This document shows positions 33,996-42,235 of a stretch of 51,863 nucleotides of DNA, one piece after another. Below the pieces are notes generated by a model. That model did not search any database. It saw only the letters and a list, made by a program, of their open reading frames with translations, and had not been told where the DNA came from. This stretch comes from a virus. Numbering within the stretch: the stretch's first letter is position 1; every line of letters begins with the position of its first letter. The stretch covers positions 1 through 51,863 of the IMG/VR virus record IMGVR_UViG_3300027749_000151; one strand, 5' to 3'. Both the position numbers and the translations under genes were made by a program.

Positions 33996-34203
33996 TCCAT
34001 CTGAATTAGACGACGACGATGATGATGACTTCGATGACTTTCCAGATATCCAAGTTTCTTATCGTCGTCCAACTCTAATTGCATGTGATGATAAATGTCA
34101 TAATCAAGATGAATTATCAGACCACGTATTAGTAAGATTGGCTATTGCTCGTGCAAAGGCCATGGATCGTTATCGTGAGATAAACACCGAGGAAAAAGGC
34201 TAG
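33976..34203 (+). CDS. Acidic small protein overlapping previous gene
   Basis: The frame continues a run of seven Asp ('LDDDDDDDFDDFPD') and then 'VSYRRPTLIACDDKCHNQDELSDH'. The frame is open upstream from a GTG at 33940. I prefer TTG at 33976, which has AAAGG before it, but the start is uncertain. It overlaps the exported protein in a different frame. Its stop falls inside the terminator at 34193-34218. A similar C-terminal part ('RLAIARAKAMDRYREI') looks helical. Possible DNA-mimic-like acidity, otherwise unknown. Confidence 0.55.
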   Translation: MSQLRSNPSELDDDDDDDFDDFPDIQVSYRRPTLIACDDKCHNQDELSDHVLVRLAIARAKAMDRYREINTEEKG

Positions 34204-34218
34204 TTCAATAGCCTTTTT
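34193..34218 (+). terminator. Rho-independent terminator
   Basis: AAAAAGGCTA (34193-34202), loop GTTCAA, TAGCCTTTTT (34209-34218), then TC. Confidence 0.88.
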
Positions 34219-34220
34219 TC

Positions 34221-34249
34221 TTGACCTCTGTCTAAAAGAGATATATAAT
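34221..34249 (+). promoter_or_regulatory. Sigma70-like promoter for porin gene
   Basis: TTGACC (34221-34226), 17-bp spacer, TATAAT (34244-34249). It lies directly after a terminator. Confidence 0.82.
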
Positions 34250-34293
34250 ATAGTATGGTCGTAAGACTGTATAAAACTAAAGGAAATTTAAAT

Positions 34294-35181
34294 ATGAAAA
34301 AACTTGCAATATTTGCATTATCAATCGGTCTAATGGGATTCGCCCAAGCCGATGTCTCCGTTTATGGAATGGCTCGTGTCTATGAAGAATCATCTACTGT
34401 TGGCACAGCAGCATCTGTAACATCTTTAACCAATGACAAAAGCCGTATCGGTTTTAAAGCCTCTGACGCTATTGGCAATGGTTTGACAGCGTTTGCCGTT
34501 GTTGAAACCAACGTTGGTGTTGATGCTCCAGCAGCCAGCACATTAGGAGATCGTACCGCTCTTGTTGGCCTAACACACCAGCTGGGATCAATTGGTTTTG
34601 GCCGTGACAAAACTGCGTTAACCAAATCATTGGATTCGTTCGATGCTATGGGCGGTGATTTGTTTGGATCTAGTGCGGCCGCTATTCACTCCTATCAAGG
34701 AACACGTTTGAGCAATACAGCATTTGTATCTGCAACACTTGTTCAAGGACTTACTGGTAAAGTTGAATTAGCCAACAGCGAAGTTGCTGGTACTCCAAAT
34801 CCACAAGTTTATAGCCTAGTATATTCTACTGGTCCAATCTCTGCTACCTATGCTCGTTTTGACAATGGAACAACCAGCGTAAGCGATGCAGTTGGTGCCA
34901 AGTTTGAAATTGCCAAAACAGGTACAACTGTTTTTGGTCTATACTCTGACAACAAAGTAGCCAATGTAACCAGTCAAGGTAAGAGCATGGGTGTTACTCA
35001 AACTGTAACTCCGACTCTATCTGCTATGGCCAGTTATGGTGAGAACGGTGGTCTTAAGGCTTATAACTTAGGTGCTAACTATGCTTTGGGTAAAAATACT
35101 AAAGTATTGGCTCGTTACTTGAAAGAGACAGCAGCCACAGATACCACACGTTATGGTGCTGGTCTAGAATACAGTTTCTAA
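34294..35181 (+). CDS. Gram-negative outer-membrane porin (Porin_4/OmpC-like)
   Basis: 295 residues. The signal peptide MKKLAIFALSIGLMGFAQA is followed by 'DVSVYGMARVYEES', the usual first strand of Neisseria/Burkholderiales porins. Family landmarks follow: 'SRIGFKASDAIGNGLTAFAVVET', 'RTALVGLTHQLGSIGFGRD', an L3-like region and the C-terminal Phe in 'YGAGLEYSF', needed for BAM recognition. At about 295 residues it is shorter than typical family members (330-400). It is transcribed from its own promoter and terminated by a strong hairpin. The start at 34294 has AAAGGAAA; the longer upstream frame lacks a signal peptide. Confidence 0.92.
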   Translation: MKKLAIFALSIGLMGFAQADVSVYGMARVYEESSTVGTAASVTSLTNDKSRIGFKASDAIGNGLTAFAVVETNVGVDAPAASTLGDRTALVGLTHQLGSIGFGRDKTALTKSLDSFDAMGGDLFGSSAAAIHSYQGTRLSNTAFVSATLVQGLTGKVELANSEVAGTPNPQVYSLVYSTGPISATYARFDNGTTSVSDAVGAKFEIAKTGTTVFGLYSDNKVANVTSQGKSMGVTQTVTPTLSAMASYGENGGLKAYNLGANYALGKNTKVLARYLKETAATDTTRYGAGLEYSF

Positions 35182-35202
35182 TCCAAAATTAGATTTGTAA
35201 GT

Positions 35203-35220
35203 AAGGCCCTTCGGGGCCTT
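35203..35220 (+). terminator. Rho-independent terminator after porin
   Basis: AAGGCCC (35203-35209), TTCG, GGGCCTT (35214-35220), then TTCTTTT. Confidence 0.9.
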
Positions 35221-35241
35221 TTCTTTTGGTAAAAATTAACA

Positions 35242-35270
35242 TTGACAAACTGGTAAAAAGTAGTTATAAT
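35242..35270 (+). promoter_or_regulatory. Consensus sigma70 promoter
   Basis: TTGACA (35242-35247), 17-bp spacer, TATAAT (35265-35270), exact consensus, with the gene at 35293. Confidence 0.85.
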
Positions 35271-35292
35271 TATTGCATAGGAGATTAACTTT

Positions 35293-35604
35293 ATGAATGC
35301 TGAAACTACTCTACTTAACGTAAAACAATATTGTTTATCCGATTCCAAAGACTTCCAAATCTGGACAAACAAAGGTACTACCTATCATTGGAATCGAGGC
35401 AAGGATACTGCTAATGGTTTGATCAATGGTGTAGTTCGTAAACTAGCAGGTATTGACCCAAGCGGGCACCAAATCTGGGTTGTTGCTGGTTCTCTTAAGA
35501 TTAGTCCCAATGGAACAATTCTGCGTTGGACTGGTATGCCTCGCAAACTACAAGTTACGTTTGAATCTGTTAATTCAATTATTTTTGATAAAGAGATAGC
35601 ATAA
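35293..35604 (+). CDS. Hypothetical early phage protein
   Basis: 103 residues, soluble, with 'FQIWTNKGTTYHWNRGKD', 'NGLINGVVRKLAGIDPSGHQIWVVAGSLKI'. The 'LNGVVR-L----' element also appears in the protein at 42721-43074 ('LNGVVRSLLLRARFNP'), so the two may be distant paralogues. It has a consensus promoter and leads an operon with two other genes. Function unknown. Confidence 0.7.
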   Translation: MNAETTLLNVKQYCLSDSKDFQIWTNKGTTYHWNRGKDTANGLINGVVRKLAGIDPSGHQIWVVAGSLKISPNGTILRWTGMPRKLQVTFESVNSIIFDKEIA

Positions 35605-35996
35605 TGTCCATGCATCTATGTGGGCCTGCCCTTACCACGACTGGAAAGAAAAAAGGCAAGATTAAATTCCGTAATGCCGCCGAGGCTCGACGTGCTCGTG
35701 AACTTGATTCAGCATGGAAAGAACTTCTTAAACGACAAGGCGTTGAACAAGAAGAACGAAAAAGAAAACGTGCTATGGCTGCTGAGCCGTTGGTATATAA
35801 ACTTGAGACACCGGTAGGTCGTACTAATACCAAACATATACCGAGTCTTAATACAGTTGGTGGGGTAGCAACCTTGGCACCTGCTAAAGTATATACTGGC
35901 ACCAAAGTTAAAGGCATTGCTACTATGCATAAGAGCAATGCTGTGCCTGTTTTTAGTGATGAAGAAGCAATTGACATTTCTAAGATGAGGAGATAA
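35604..35996 (+). CDS. Conserved basic T4-like phage protein (MSMHLCGPAL family)
   Basis: 130 residues, TAATG overlap with its neighbour. It opens MSMHLCGPALTTTGKKKGK and has 'AEARRARELDSAWKELLKR', a start I recognise as widely conserved in marine T4-like phages without a known role. The N-terminal half is a basic helix; the C-terminal half is disordered. A transcription- or DNA-binding role is possible. Confidence 0.75.
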   Translation: MSMHLCGPALTTTGKKKGKIKFRNAAEARRARELDSAWKELLKRQGVEQEERKRKRAMAAEPLVYKLETPVGRTNTKHIPSLNTVGGVATLAPAKVYTGTKVKGIATMHKSNAVPVFSDEEAIDISKMRR

Positions 35997-35997
35997 T

Positions 35998-36426
35998 ATG
36001 TCTAAATCAGGTGATTGGTATAAAAAATTAAGAGAAGAAGATCCTATAGCATATCGAAAACTTATGGACGAGAAATATGATCGTCGAGTTAAACAGACTA
36101 ATTCAGATCCAACTAAGTTTGCTCAGATGAAATATTCTAAACAAAAGGCCGGCGCACTAAGTCGAGGATATGATTGGAATCTAACTGAAGACGATGTACA
36201 TAAATTAATTAAAGAAACTAAAACTTGTCAATTATCAGGAAGAGAATTAGTTCTAGAAATCAATCATAGAGACGGGCCGAGTTTAGATAGAATAGATAAT
36301 AACAACGGATATAGTATGAAGAATGTACAAGTAGTTAGCCAGCAAATTAACAAGGCAAGAGGAGAAATGTCTGTTGATGAATTTATTCAAATGTGCTGTG
36401 AGATTGCCGACTATTCTCGACTATAA
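35998..36426 (+). CDS. HNH/His-Me-finger-like endonuclease candidate
   Basis: 142 residues. A basic helical N-terminal region is followed by 'TCQLSGRELVLEINHRDG', where H is a candidate catalytic residue, and 'SLDRIDNNNGYSMKNVQVVSQQINKARG', a conserved signature of HNH homing-type nucleases ('sldRidn--GY---N---v---in--k'). It might be a free-standing homing endonuclease or a phage-competition nuclease. It starts directly after the previous gene. Confidence 0.7.
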   Translation: MSKSGDWYKKLREEDPIAYRKLMDEKYDRRVKQTNSDPTKFAQMKYSKQKAGALSRGYDWNLTEDDVHKLIKETKTCQLSGRELVLEINHRDGPSLDRIDNNNGYSMKNVQVVSQQINKARGEMSVDEFIQMCCEIADYSRL

Positions 36427-36429
36427 ATA
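36422..36429 (+). promoter_or_regulatory. Late promoter box adjoining an ATG
   Basis: TATAAATA overlaps the stop codon of the previous gene; the next ATG is only 5 bases further (36435). The transcript would be leaderless, or the box may be chance. Confidence 0.45.
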
Positions 36430-36434
36430 TTCTT

Positions 36435-37790
36435 ATGAAACCCACATTAAATGAAAAATTTATAGCATACCTTGCACTACTAAGCGGTCTAAGTATATCA
36501 GCGGTGGCTGTTTACTATAGCGTAGTAGGGCTTACTGCTATATTCGCAGCCGCAGTTGTTCCCATCATCATCATGGGAACTACATTAGAAATTAGCAAGT
36601 TGGTAGCCACAGTATGGCTTAAACAAAATTGGAAGACTGCTCCACTGCTAATTAAAACATATCTCTTTGCTGCTATTGTAGTATTAATGATTATTACCAG
36701 CATGGGTATATTTGGATTCCTAAGTAAAGCACATATGGATCAAAATTTAGTTAGTGGTGATGTTCAAAGTAAAATTGCTGTATATGATGAAAAGATCAAA
36801 ACCGAGAAAGAGAATATTGAAGCAAACCGTAAGGCACTTAAACAGATGGATGAGGGAGTGGACCAAGTACTGGGCCGCTCAACAGATGAAAAAGGTGCCG
36901 ACAAGGCTGTGGCTCTGCGTAAAGCCCAGCAGAAAGAACGTGTTAGACTTCAAGATGAAATATCACAGTCGCAGAAGTCTATCGCGGGACTTAACGATGA
37001 ACGTGCGCCTATTGCCGCCGAGGTTAGAAAAGTGGAGGCAGAGGTTGGACCGATAAAATATATAGCGGCCTTCTTCTATGGTAGCACTGATGAAACTATT
37101 TTAGAAAAAGCAGTCACATGGGTGATCATTACATTGATTGTTGTATTTGATCCATTAGCAGTTATCCTATTATTAGCAAGCCAAATAAGTTTTCAAGAGT
37201 TCAGAGAACGTGAAGGCAAACCAGGTGTACTTAAAGATAGTGATGGTACTATTATTGGACTTAGGATGCCTAAGAAAGATGAACCTATAGTGGAGGGTAA
37301 CAGCCCCAGAGAGACCACCGATGTCATAGACACAAAGCCGCCCACTGTCACTGAATTAGCAGAGGATAACATTCCTACTACAATAATTCCCGAGCCTATT
37401 GGTGGTATTCCTATACCTGGATACGAGCCTGAATATGTTAAATGGCCAGGAGGCCAGTCTCCTCTTTTCTGTAATAAATGCGGAACTGAATTAGTCGATG
37501 CTCAGGGTATTGGACTAGTGTGTCCTAGTCTAGAATGTGGTGTAATCAAAGAACTAGATGAACACATACCAGAACCAGTGGTAGACGGCTATGTTCAAAA
37601 TGAAGAACAAAAAGAAAGCAACGTTTGGACTAATACAATTACACAAACTGAGTACAACGAAGTTAGTGAAACTGCCGAGCATAGAAGTGAGGTACTCGTA
37701 AATCAATGGGCCAATCTTATAAGAACAAAGCAGGCAAGAATGTCCGATGTCCCACAACATTTAATATTAGCGGTAAGGGCTAAAGTATGA
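36435..37790 (+). CDS. Multi-domain membrane protein with coiled coil and zinc-ribbon
   Basis: 451 residues. Three or four membrane helices lie in the first 95 residues (about 11-28, 30-50, 70-93), then a charged coiled-coil region (about 105-200), two more hydrophobic segments (about 205-250, AVTWVIITLIVVFDPLAVILLLA), an acidic Pro-rich linker, and a four-Cys zinc-ribbon (CNKCG at about 346 and CPSLECG at about 361). Similar large membrane proteins occur in T4-like marine phages. Possible superinfection exclusion or membrane remodelling role; the evidence is topology only. Confidence 0.72.
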   Translation: MKPTLNEKFIAYLALLSGLSISAVAVYYSVVGLTAIFAAAVVPIIIMGTTLEISKLVATVWLKQNWKTAPLLIKTYLFAAIVVLMIITSMGIFGFLSKAHMDQNLVSGDVQSKIAVYDEKIKTEKENIEANRKALKQMDEGVDQVLGRSTDEKGADKAVALRKAQQKERVRLQDEISQSQKSIAGLNDERAPIAAEVRKVEAEVGPIKYIAAFFYGSTDETILEKAVTWVIITLIVVFDPLAVILLLASQISFQEFREREGKPGVLKDSDGTIIGLRMPKKDEPIVEGNSPRETTDVIDTKPPTVTELAEDNIPTTIIPEPIGGIPIPGYEPEYVKWPGGQSPLFCNKCGTELVDAQGIGLVCPSLECGVIKELDEHIPEPVVDGYVQNEEQKESNVWTNTITQTEYNEVSETAEHRSEVLVNQWANLIRTKQARMSDVPQHLILAVRAKV

Positions 37791-38185
37791 TGGAAGGCAA
37801 ACTTACACTTATCACGCCTCCTGACATTTTTGAAAATGAATCATACAGTATATTGTTTGTTCATTTAAATGATGAAGATCAAGAAAAAGTTAGTCAATGG
37901 TTCGCTAATTCTGAAATAAAAGAAAATGTAAACATTTATTTTTATTCGGGCGAAGTTGATATACCTTGGTTTTTTCACGCCATGGCCCGTTCTGAATATA
38001 AGTACATTGATTTAGATAATTTGAATAATATAACCTCAGCGTTGAGTGGTTATATGTTAGGTAAAAAAAATACCTATTACAAAACAAATGATGAAAATAC
38101 TTCAGCCGTGTTCCATTATATAAATCAAAATAGAATAACTAATATAGAAAACTTTTTACAAAGAGCATTTAATGACAAAAATTAA
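37787..38185 (+). CDS. Hypothetical phage protein upstream of clpX
   Basis: 132 residues; start overlaps the previous stop (ATGATG). 'YSILFVHLNDEDQEKVSQWF' and 'VNIYFYSGEVDIPWFFHAMARSEYKYID' are distinct. The sequence resembles a small protein I recall from T4-like marine phages. No catalytic motif. Its 3' end overlaps clpX by 14 bases, so it is co-translated with it. Confidence 0.7.
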   Translation: MMEGKLTLITPPDIFENESYSILFVHLNDEDQEKVSQWFANSEIKENVNIYFYSGEVDIPWFFHAMARSEYKYIDLDNLNNITSALSGYMLGKKNTYYKTNDENTSAVFHYINQNRITNIENFLQRAFNDKN

Positions 38186-39404
38186 TAACACACATGTCTG
38201 CGATTTCTGTGGTAAGAGCAAAGAAGATGTAGAAAAACTTATTGTAGGAGAAAATGCAGCCGTATGTAACGATTGCGTTGAACTATGTGTCGATATATTA
38301 AAAGACGAAAAAATAAAACAATTTCCCAAAGAAGCCAAATTATTAAATCCCGTTAAGATCAAAGAGTATTTAGATCTATATGTTATAGGTCAAGACAATG
38401 CTAAAATTGCATTAAGTGTAGCAGTTAGTCAGCATTTTAAACGTATTAATAATCCAACAACAGAATTAGAAATTGAAAAAACTAATGTATTAATGTTAGG
38501 TCCAACCGGGTGTGGCAAAACTATGATGGCACGTAAAATTGCCGATTACTTGGATCTCCCATTTGCTATTTGCGATGCTACTGGTATCACCGAAGCGGGA
38601 TATGTTGGTGATGATGTAGAAAGTATTCTTACTCGTTTAATTAACGAGGCAGATGGAGATCTTGAAAAAGCCAGCATGGGAATCGTATATATTGACGAAA
38701 TTGATAAGATTGCCAGGAAAGGTGAAAGTGCCAGTATTACCAGAGATGTTAGTGGTGAAGGTGTACAACAGGCGTTATTAAAAATGATTGAGGGATCTAT
38801 TATGCGTATCCCTTCATCCAGTAAACGCAAACATCCCGGTAGTGAAATGCAAGAAATTGATACCAGAGGTATATTGTTTATTTGCGGTGGAGCATTTGTA
38901 GGTATTGATAAAATTATTCAACATCGTACAGAAGCCAAGTCAGTTGGATTTCATGCTAACGTAGCAAATGATACTGATACAAATAAAGTATATCAAGATC
39001 TTACCACTAAAGATTTAATTAAATTTGGATTGATACCTGAATTTGTCGGGCGGTTTGGACTATGTATAAATGTTGAGGAATTAACTGTTAACCAATTAGT
39101 TAGTGTTCTTAAAGAACCAAAGAATAGTTTAATAAAACAATACCAATACCTTTTTGAATTAGATGGAATTAAACTTAATTTTGATGATGATGCATTAACT
39201 GAAGTTGCTAGTAGGGCTAAAGAACTTAAAACAAATGCTCGAGGGTTAAAAAACATTATAGAAAAAGCACTATTGCCCTATCAATTCGATGCTGTTGATC
39301 TTGTAGAACGTGGGTTGAAATCAATACGGATAAGTAAAGATACGATAATCGGCAAACCGGCCGTAATGATTTTTGATAAAAAGAAAAATGAGCAAAAACA
39401 ATAA
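38172..39404 (+). CDS. clpX: AAA+ unfoldase ClpX
   Basis: 410 residues, nearly full length and similar to bacterial ClpX across its whole length. The N-terminal zinc-binding domain has C10, C13, C32 and C35. Walker A is GPTGCGKT (about 110-117), the pore loop GYVG (about 144), Walker [10 protein letters not shown] (about 173), the RKH loop (about 218), and the ClpP-contacting IGF loop is VGF (about 258). The C-terminal region matches the family ('LIPEFVGRF', '[13 protein letters not shown]'). It unfolds tagged substrates and feeds them to a ClpP peptidase. No clpP is present, so the host ClpP would be used. Near the phage tmRNA and bS21 genes. Confidence 0.95.
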   Translation: MTKINNTHVCDFCGKSKEDVEKLIVGENAAVCNDCVELCVDILKDEKIKQFPKEAKLLNPVKIKEYLDLYVIGQDNAKIALSVAVSQHFKRINNPTTELEIEKTNVLMLGPTGCGKTMMARKIADYLDLPFAICDATGITEAGYVGDDVESILTRLINEADGDLEKASMGIVYIDEIDKIARKGESASITRDVSGEGVQQALLKMIEGSIMRIPSSSKRKHPGSEMQEIDTRGILFICGGAFVGIDKIIQHRTEAKSVGFHANVANDTDTNKVYQDLTTKDLIKFGLIPEFVGRFGLCINVEELTVNQLVSVLKEPKNSLIKQYQYLFELDGIKLNFDDDALTEVASRAKELKTNARGLKNIIEKALLPYQFDAVDLVERGLKSIRISKDTIIGKPAVMIFDKKKNEQKQ

Positions 39405-39621
39405 AGTATTTGGAAATAAAGTTATAGTTGGTGATCTTCCATTATCAGTAGCACTTCGTAAATTTAAACAAAAAGTAGAAGATTCTGGGCTTCTTGAGGA
39501 TGTCAAAGCCAAAATGTTTTACGAAAAGCCTACCACAACCCGTAAACGTGCCAAAGGTGCCGCCAAAGCACGTTGGAAAAAGAAACTTCAAGACCAGCAA
39601 CTACCCAAAAAAATGTATTGA
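39388..39621 (+). CDS. rpsU: Ribosomal protein bS21
   Basis: 77 residues, basic. The core '[22 protein letters not shown]' and '[19 protein letters not shown]' matches bacterial bS21 (E. coli: 'PFDVALRRFKRSCEKAG', 'FYEKPTTERKRAKA'). It has about 8 additional N-terminal residues (MSKNNKVF). bS21 binds the 30S platform next to the anti-Shine-Dalgarno of 16S rRNA and helps initiation. The gene overlaps the end of clpX by 17 bases. bS21 genes are known from several lineages of uncultivated phages. Confidence 0.95.
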   Translation: MSKNNKVFGNKVIVGDLPLSVALRKFKQKVEDSGLLEDVKAKMFYEKPTTTRKRAKGAAKARWKKKLQDQQLPKKMY

Positions 39622-39646
39622 CAAGTTGATATTTGTGTGTTATAAT
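39618..39646 (+). promoter_or_regulatory. Consensus sigma70 promoter for R-M-like pair
   Basis: TTGACA (39618-39623), 17-bp spacer, TATAAT (39641-39646), overlapping the end of the bS21 gene by four bases. AAGGA precedes the ATG at 39675. Confidence 0.85.
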
Positions 39647-39674
39647 ATGTACTTGTACAACAAGGATCATCTAA

Positions 39675-40289
39675 ATGTCTGCTACTAAAGTTGCTAATTA
39701 TAATAAATCTAATGTAGATTGGAATAAATTTTTCTCTGCTGTTACTACAGTTGGCGATACAATGAATAGTCAAAAAGATCGTTTTGATAAAAGCGACCTT
39801 ATTGAAAAAGCACTTGCCCATTACAGTAACGGTGCCATTGAATATACTAATTTAGATGGTGTTGATCATGTACTTACTAATTTAAATAATACTACTCAAG
39901 AGTTTAAATTTGGTAGTAGTATGTTTTATGGGATACGTGTCACGCAACGTAAAACTAAAAATCGTCCACAGATTAAAGAATTAACTAAATTAGGCAATTC
40001 CGTAACTGTTAAACTAACTAATTCACACGGTGAGAATAAACGCACAGCACTGCCTGCTACCTATGCCAAATACCTAATGGTCGCGGATAACTATAGTGCC
40101 TATGTAATTGCAGTAGAAGATCTTACACCTTATCTTGCAATCGGTGGGGATGGCATTGAAGCAAAGAATGTCCCAGCAAATTTATTTACTGAAGTAGTCA
40201 ATCCAGATGAATATACTGTTACTTCACATGTATCAAACTACAAGGAAAAGAAAAACAAGATGCAGGAAGATTTCCTGAATCAATTTTAA
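39675..40289 (+). CDS. Candidate restriction endonuclease (PD-(D/E)XK-like)
   Basis: 204 residues. The motif 'LDGVDHVLTNLNNTTQEFKFG' provides D61 or D64 followed by E76-x-K78, the spacing of a PD-(D/E)XK catalytic core in type II restriction enzymes. A further basic block 'RVTQRKTKNRP' follows. The gene lies one base before a DNA methyltransferase gene in the same operon with a consensus promoter. The pairing suggests restriction-modification, but the enzyme family is not one I can name. It may instead be a nuclease used against host or competing phage DNA. Confidence 0.55.
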   Translation: MSATKVANYNKSNVDWNKFFSAVTTVGDTMNSQKDRFDKSDLIEKALAHYSNGAIEYTNLDGVDHVLTNLNNTTQEFKFGSSMFYGIRVTQRKTKNRPQIKELTKLGNSVTVKLTNSHGENKRTALPATYAKYLMVADNYSAYVIAVEDLTPYLAIGGDGIEAKNVPANLFTEVVNPDEYTVTSHVSNYKEKKNKMQEDFLNQF

Positions 40290-40290
40290 T

Positions 40291-41139
40291 ATGAGTTATA
40301 GAGTTTATAATCAATCATGTATTGAAGGCATGCGTGAGCATGTTACTGATGACTCTGTTGATTTAATATTTACAGATCCCCCCTACGGTATTGATGGGGA
40401 CACATTAGATGTACTATATCATAGAGACGAAGGTAATGTTGTTCCTGGATATATAGATGTACCATTAAAAAATTACGCAAAATTTAGCAAAGACTGGATT
40501 AATGAATGTGCCCGTGTACTGCGCCCGGGTGGTAGTTTATATATTGTTAGTGGATATACTAACTTGCACCATATACTAAACGCATTGCATGACTCCGAAC
40601 TTGAAGAAGTAAATCATATTATTGCCAAATATACATTTGGAGTAAACGCAACTAAGAAATGGGTTAGTAGTCACTATCATGTATTGTTTTGGGAGAAGCC
40701 TAGTAAGGGTAAACAAAAACGTACATTCAATAATTCATACAAATACACAGACAACAAGGATAGTTACAATGACAGACTCAGTGTTCAAGACATGCCTCGA
40801 GATTATAAACCAGGGCAAATTAAAAATAAAAATCAACTTTCAGAAGATTTTATTGAAAAATTCATTAGGTACAGTTCAAATCGCGGAGACACTGTCCTTG
40901 ATTGTTTTGGTGGTGGCCTCACTACTGGCCGTACTGCTCTTCGTTGGGGCCGCAATTTCATCGGATTCGAACTTAACACTCATGCATATGATGCTTTCGT
41001 CCCCACGCTAGATGAAGTTGTTGAAGTGCCAGATCCTGCTCCTATTGCACCCGATGCTAAAGAATTAGCCAAACGTGATAAGATGCGTGAAGGTTGGCGG
41101 CAAGATAGATTAAAAAAGAAATTAGCAAACAATTCTTAA
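40291..41139 (+). CDS. DNA N4-cytosine/N6-adenine methyltransferase (beta class)
   Basis: 282 residues. The catalytic motif DPPYG is at about 29-33 ('DLIFTDPPYGID'), ahead of the SAM-binding 'DTVLDCFGGGLTTGRTAL' at about 200-217 and 'NFIGFELN', the order of beta-class amino-methyltransferases. It would methylate phage or host DNA at a specific site and protect it from its paired nuclease. A C-terminal helical tail rich in Asp, Pro and Lys follows. An unrelated frame inside the gene at 40679 is noise. Confidence 0.88.
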   Translation: MSYRVYNQSCIEGMREHVTDDSVDLIFTDPPYGIDGDTLDVLYHRDEGNVVPGYIDVPLKNYAKFSKDWINECARVLRPGGSLYIVSGYTNLHHILNALHDSELEEVNHIIAKYTFGVNATKKWVSSHYHVLFWEKPSKGKQKRTFNNSYKYTDNKDSYNDRLSVQDMPRDYKPGQIKNKNQLSEDFIEKFIRYSSNRGDTVLDCFGGGLTTGRTALRWGRNFIGFELNTHAYDAFVPTLDEVVEVPDPAPIAPDAKELAKRDKMREGWRQDRLKKKLANNS

Positions 41140-41152
41140 TAGAAAGATAATT

Positions 41153-41683
41153 ATGGCAAAACACATGATGGTGGACTTGGAAACAATGGCGGTTTCACCT
41201 AGTGCTGTTGTACTAACACTAGGTGCAGTACACTTCAATCCCTATGGAACAGGCTACTCAGATAAAATTTATTTCCGTATAAACATCGATGATCAAGATG
41301 TATTAAATAGAGAAATAGATCCATCTACCATTGATTGGTGGTCTAAGCAAGATCCTGCCATTATGGAAGAAGCGTTTAGTTCAGATAATCGTGTTCCTCT
41401 TGTAGACGCAATTGATCAGTTCCATAAGTTTGCTTGGGGTTGTAGTGCTTTTTGGAGTCATGGTAGTGTATTTGATATTGTAATATTGGAAAATATATAT
41501 CGTCAACTAGGCAAGCCCGTCCCTTGGCAATATTGGCAAATACGTGATACACGTACTTTGTTCGACTTAGGATTTGATCCAGACATGCCAACGGCATCTA
41601 AACATAATGCACTAGAAGATGCTATCCGTCAAGCAGTAGGTGTACAAAATATGTACCGTAAACTTAATATAAGAGAGAGGTGA
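41153..41683 (+). CDS. DnaQ-like 3'-5' exonuclease (DEDD)
   Basis: 176 residues. ExoI motif 'MVDLETMAV' (D8, E10), ExoII-type Asp in 'VFDIVILENIYRQ' and ExoIII 'KHNALEDAIRQA' with the catalytic His and Asp. This is the DEDDh layout of small exonucleases such as ExoX or T4 DexA. It probably trims 3' ends in replication or repair, or destroys host DNA or RNA. Confidence 0.85.
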   Translation: MAKHMMVDLETMAVSPSAVVLTLGAVHFNPYGTGYSDKIYFRINIDDQDVLNREIDPSTIDWWSKQDPAIMEEAFSSDNRVPLVDAIDQFHKFAWGCSAFWSHGSVFDIVILENIYRQLGKPVPWQYWQIRDTRTLFDLGFDPDMPTASKHNALEDAIRQAVGVQNMYRKLNIRER

Positions 41684-41684
41684 T

Positions 41685-41879
41685 ATGAAAATTGATAGAG
41701 CCAGCGAACAACTACACGCACATCAACTTGCTCACATTCAAAGGTTGAAACAACAAGAGTTTGAATACCAACAACTTGTGGAAAAAAAGAAAGACGACCT
41801 TAAGATGCAAGAAACTAGAACTGAACGTGCTAAACGTTTAGACCTAAATAAAGGCCGTAATGTGGATGTTGAATGTTAA
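41685..41879 (+). CDS. 64-residue helical protein
   Basis: Starts one base after the exonuclease. One long charged helix ('IQRLKQQEFEYQQLVEKKKDDLK') with Arg/Lys-rich end. No family recognised. Confidence 0.65.
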   Translation: MKIDRASEQLHAHQLAHIQRLKQQEFEYQQLVEKKKDDLKMQETRTERAKRLDLNKGRNVDVEC

Positions 41880-41881
41880 TT

Positions 41882-41995
41882 ATGAAATATATTACTAACA
41901 AATATGGCAGTGTTATATTGCCAAATGAGCCAGGTATGCTGGAATGGCTAAATGAGAATTATCCATTTAGTCAATATCGTATTATAGAAAGGTAA
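41882..41995 (+). CDS. 37-residue hypothetical protein
   Basis: MKYITNKYGSVILPNEPGML then 'EWLNENYPFSQYRIIER'. It has only two bases between it and the previous stop and three to the next start. Coding potential is supported by packing rather than by similarity. Confidence 0.55.
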   Translation: MKYITNKYGSVILPNEPGMLEWLNENYPFSQYRIIER

Positions 41996-41998
41996 ATC

Positions 41999-42235
41999 AT
42001 GAGCAAGTATAAAACCGTATATACCGAGGTAGAAGTTGAGGTCGATCTTACAGATTTTGACACAGAAGATCTGATTGAAGAATTAGAAGATCGTGGGGAG
42101 TTACCTGCTACAACTAGTGGGCCATACGATTGTACAGAATTAGTAGAGCAAATTTGGATGAGACGCAGAAACGGTCAAGATTATAATTATCCATTGGATC
42201 AATTGATCTATGCTGTGACTGGCCGTATTATTTAA
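41999..42235 (+). CDS. Small acidic phage protein
   Basis: 78 residues, with 'EVEVEVDLTDFDTEDLIEELEDRGELP' acidic N-terminal part and a C-terminal helix 'ELVEQIWMRRRNGQDYNYPLDQLIYAV', a pattern I recall from small proteins of T4-like marine phages. Its 3' end overlaps the convergent DUF454 gene by 8 bases. Confidence 0.7.
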   Translation: MSKYKTVYTEVEVEVDLTDFDTEDLIEELEDRGELPATTSGPYDCTELVEQIWMRRRNGQDYNYPLDQLIYAVTGRII

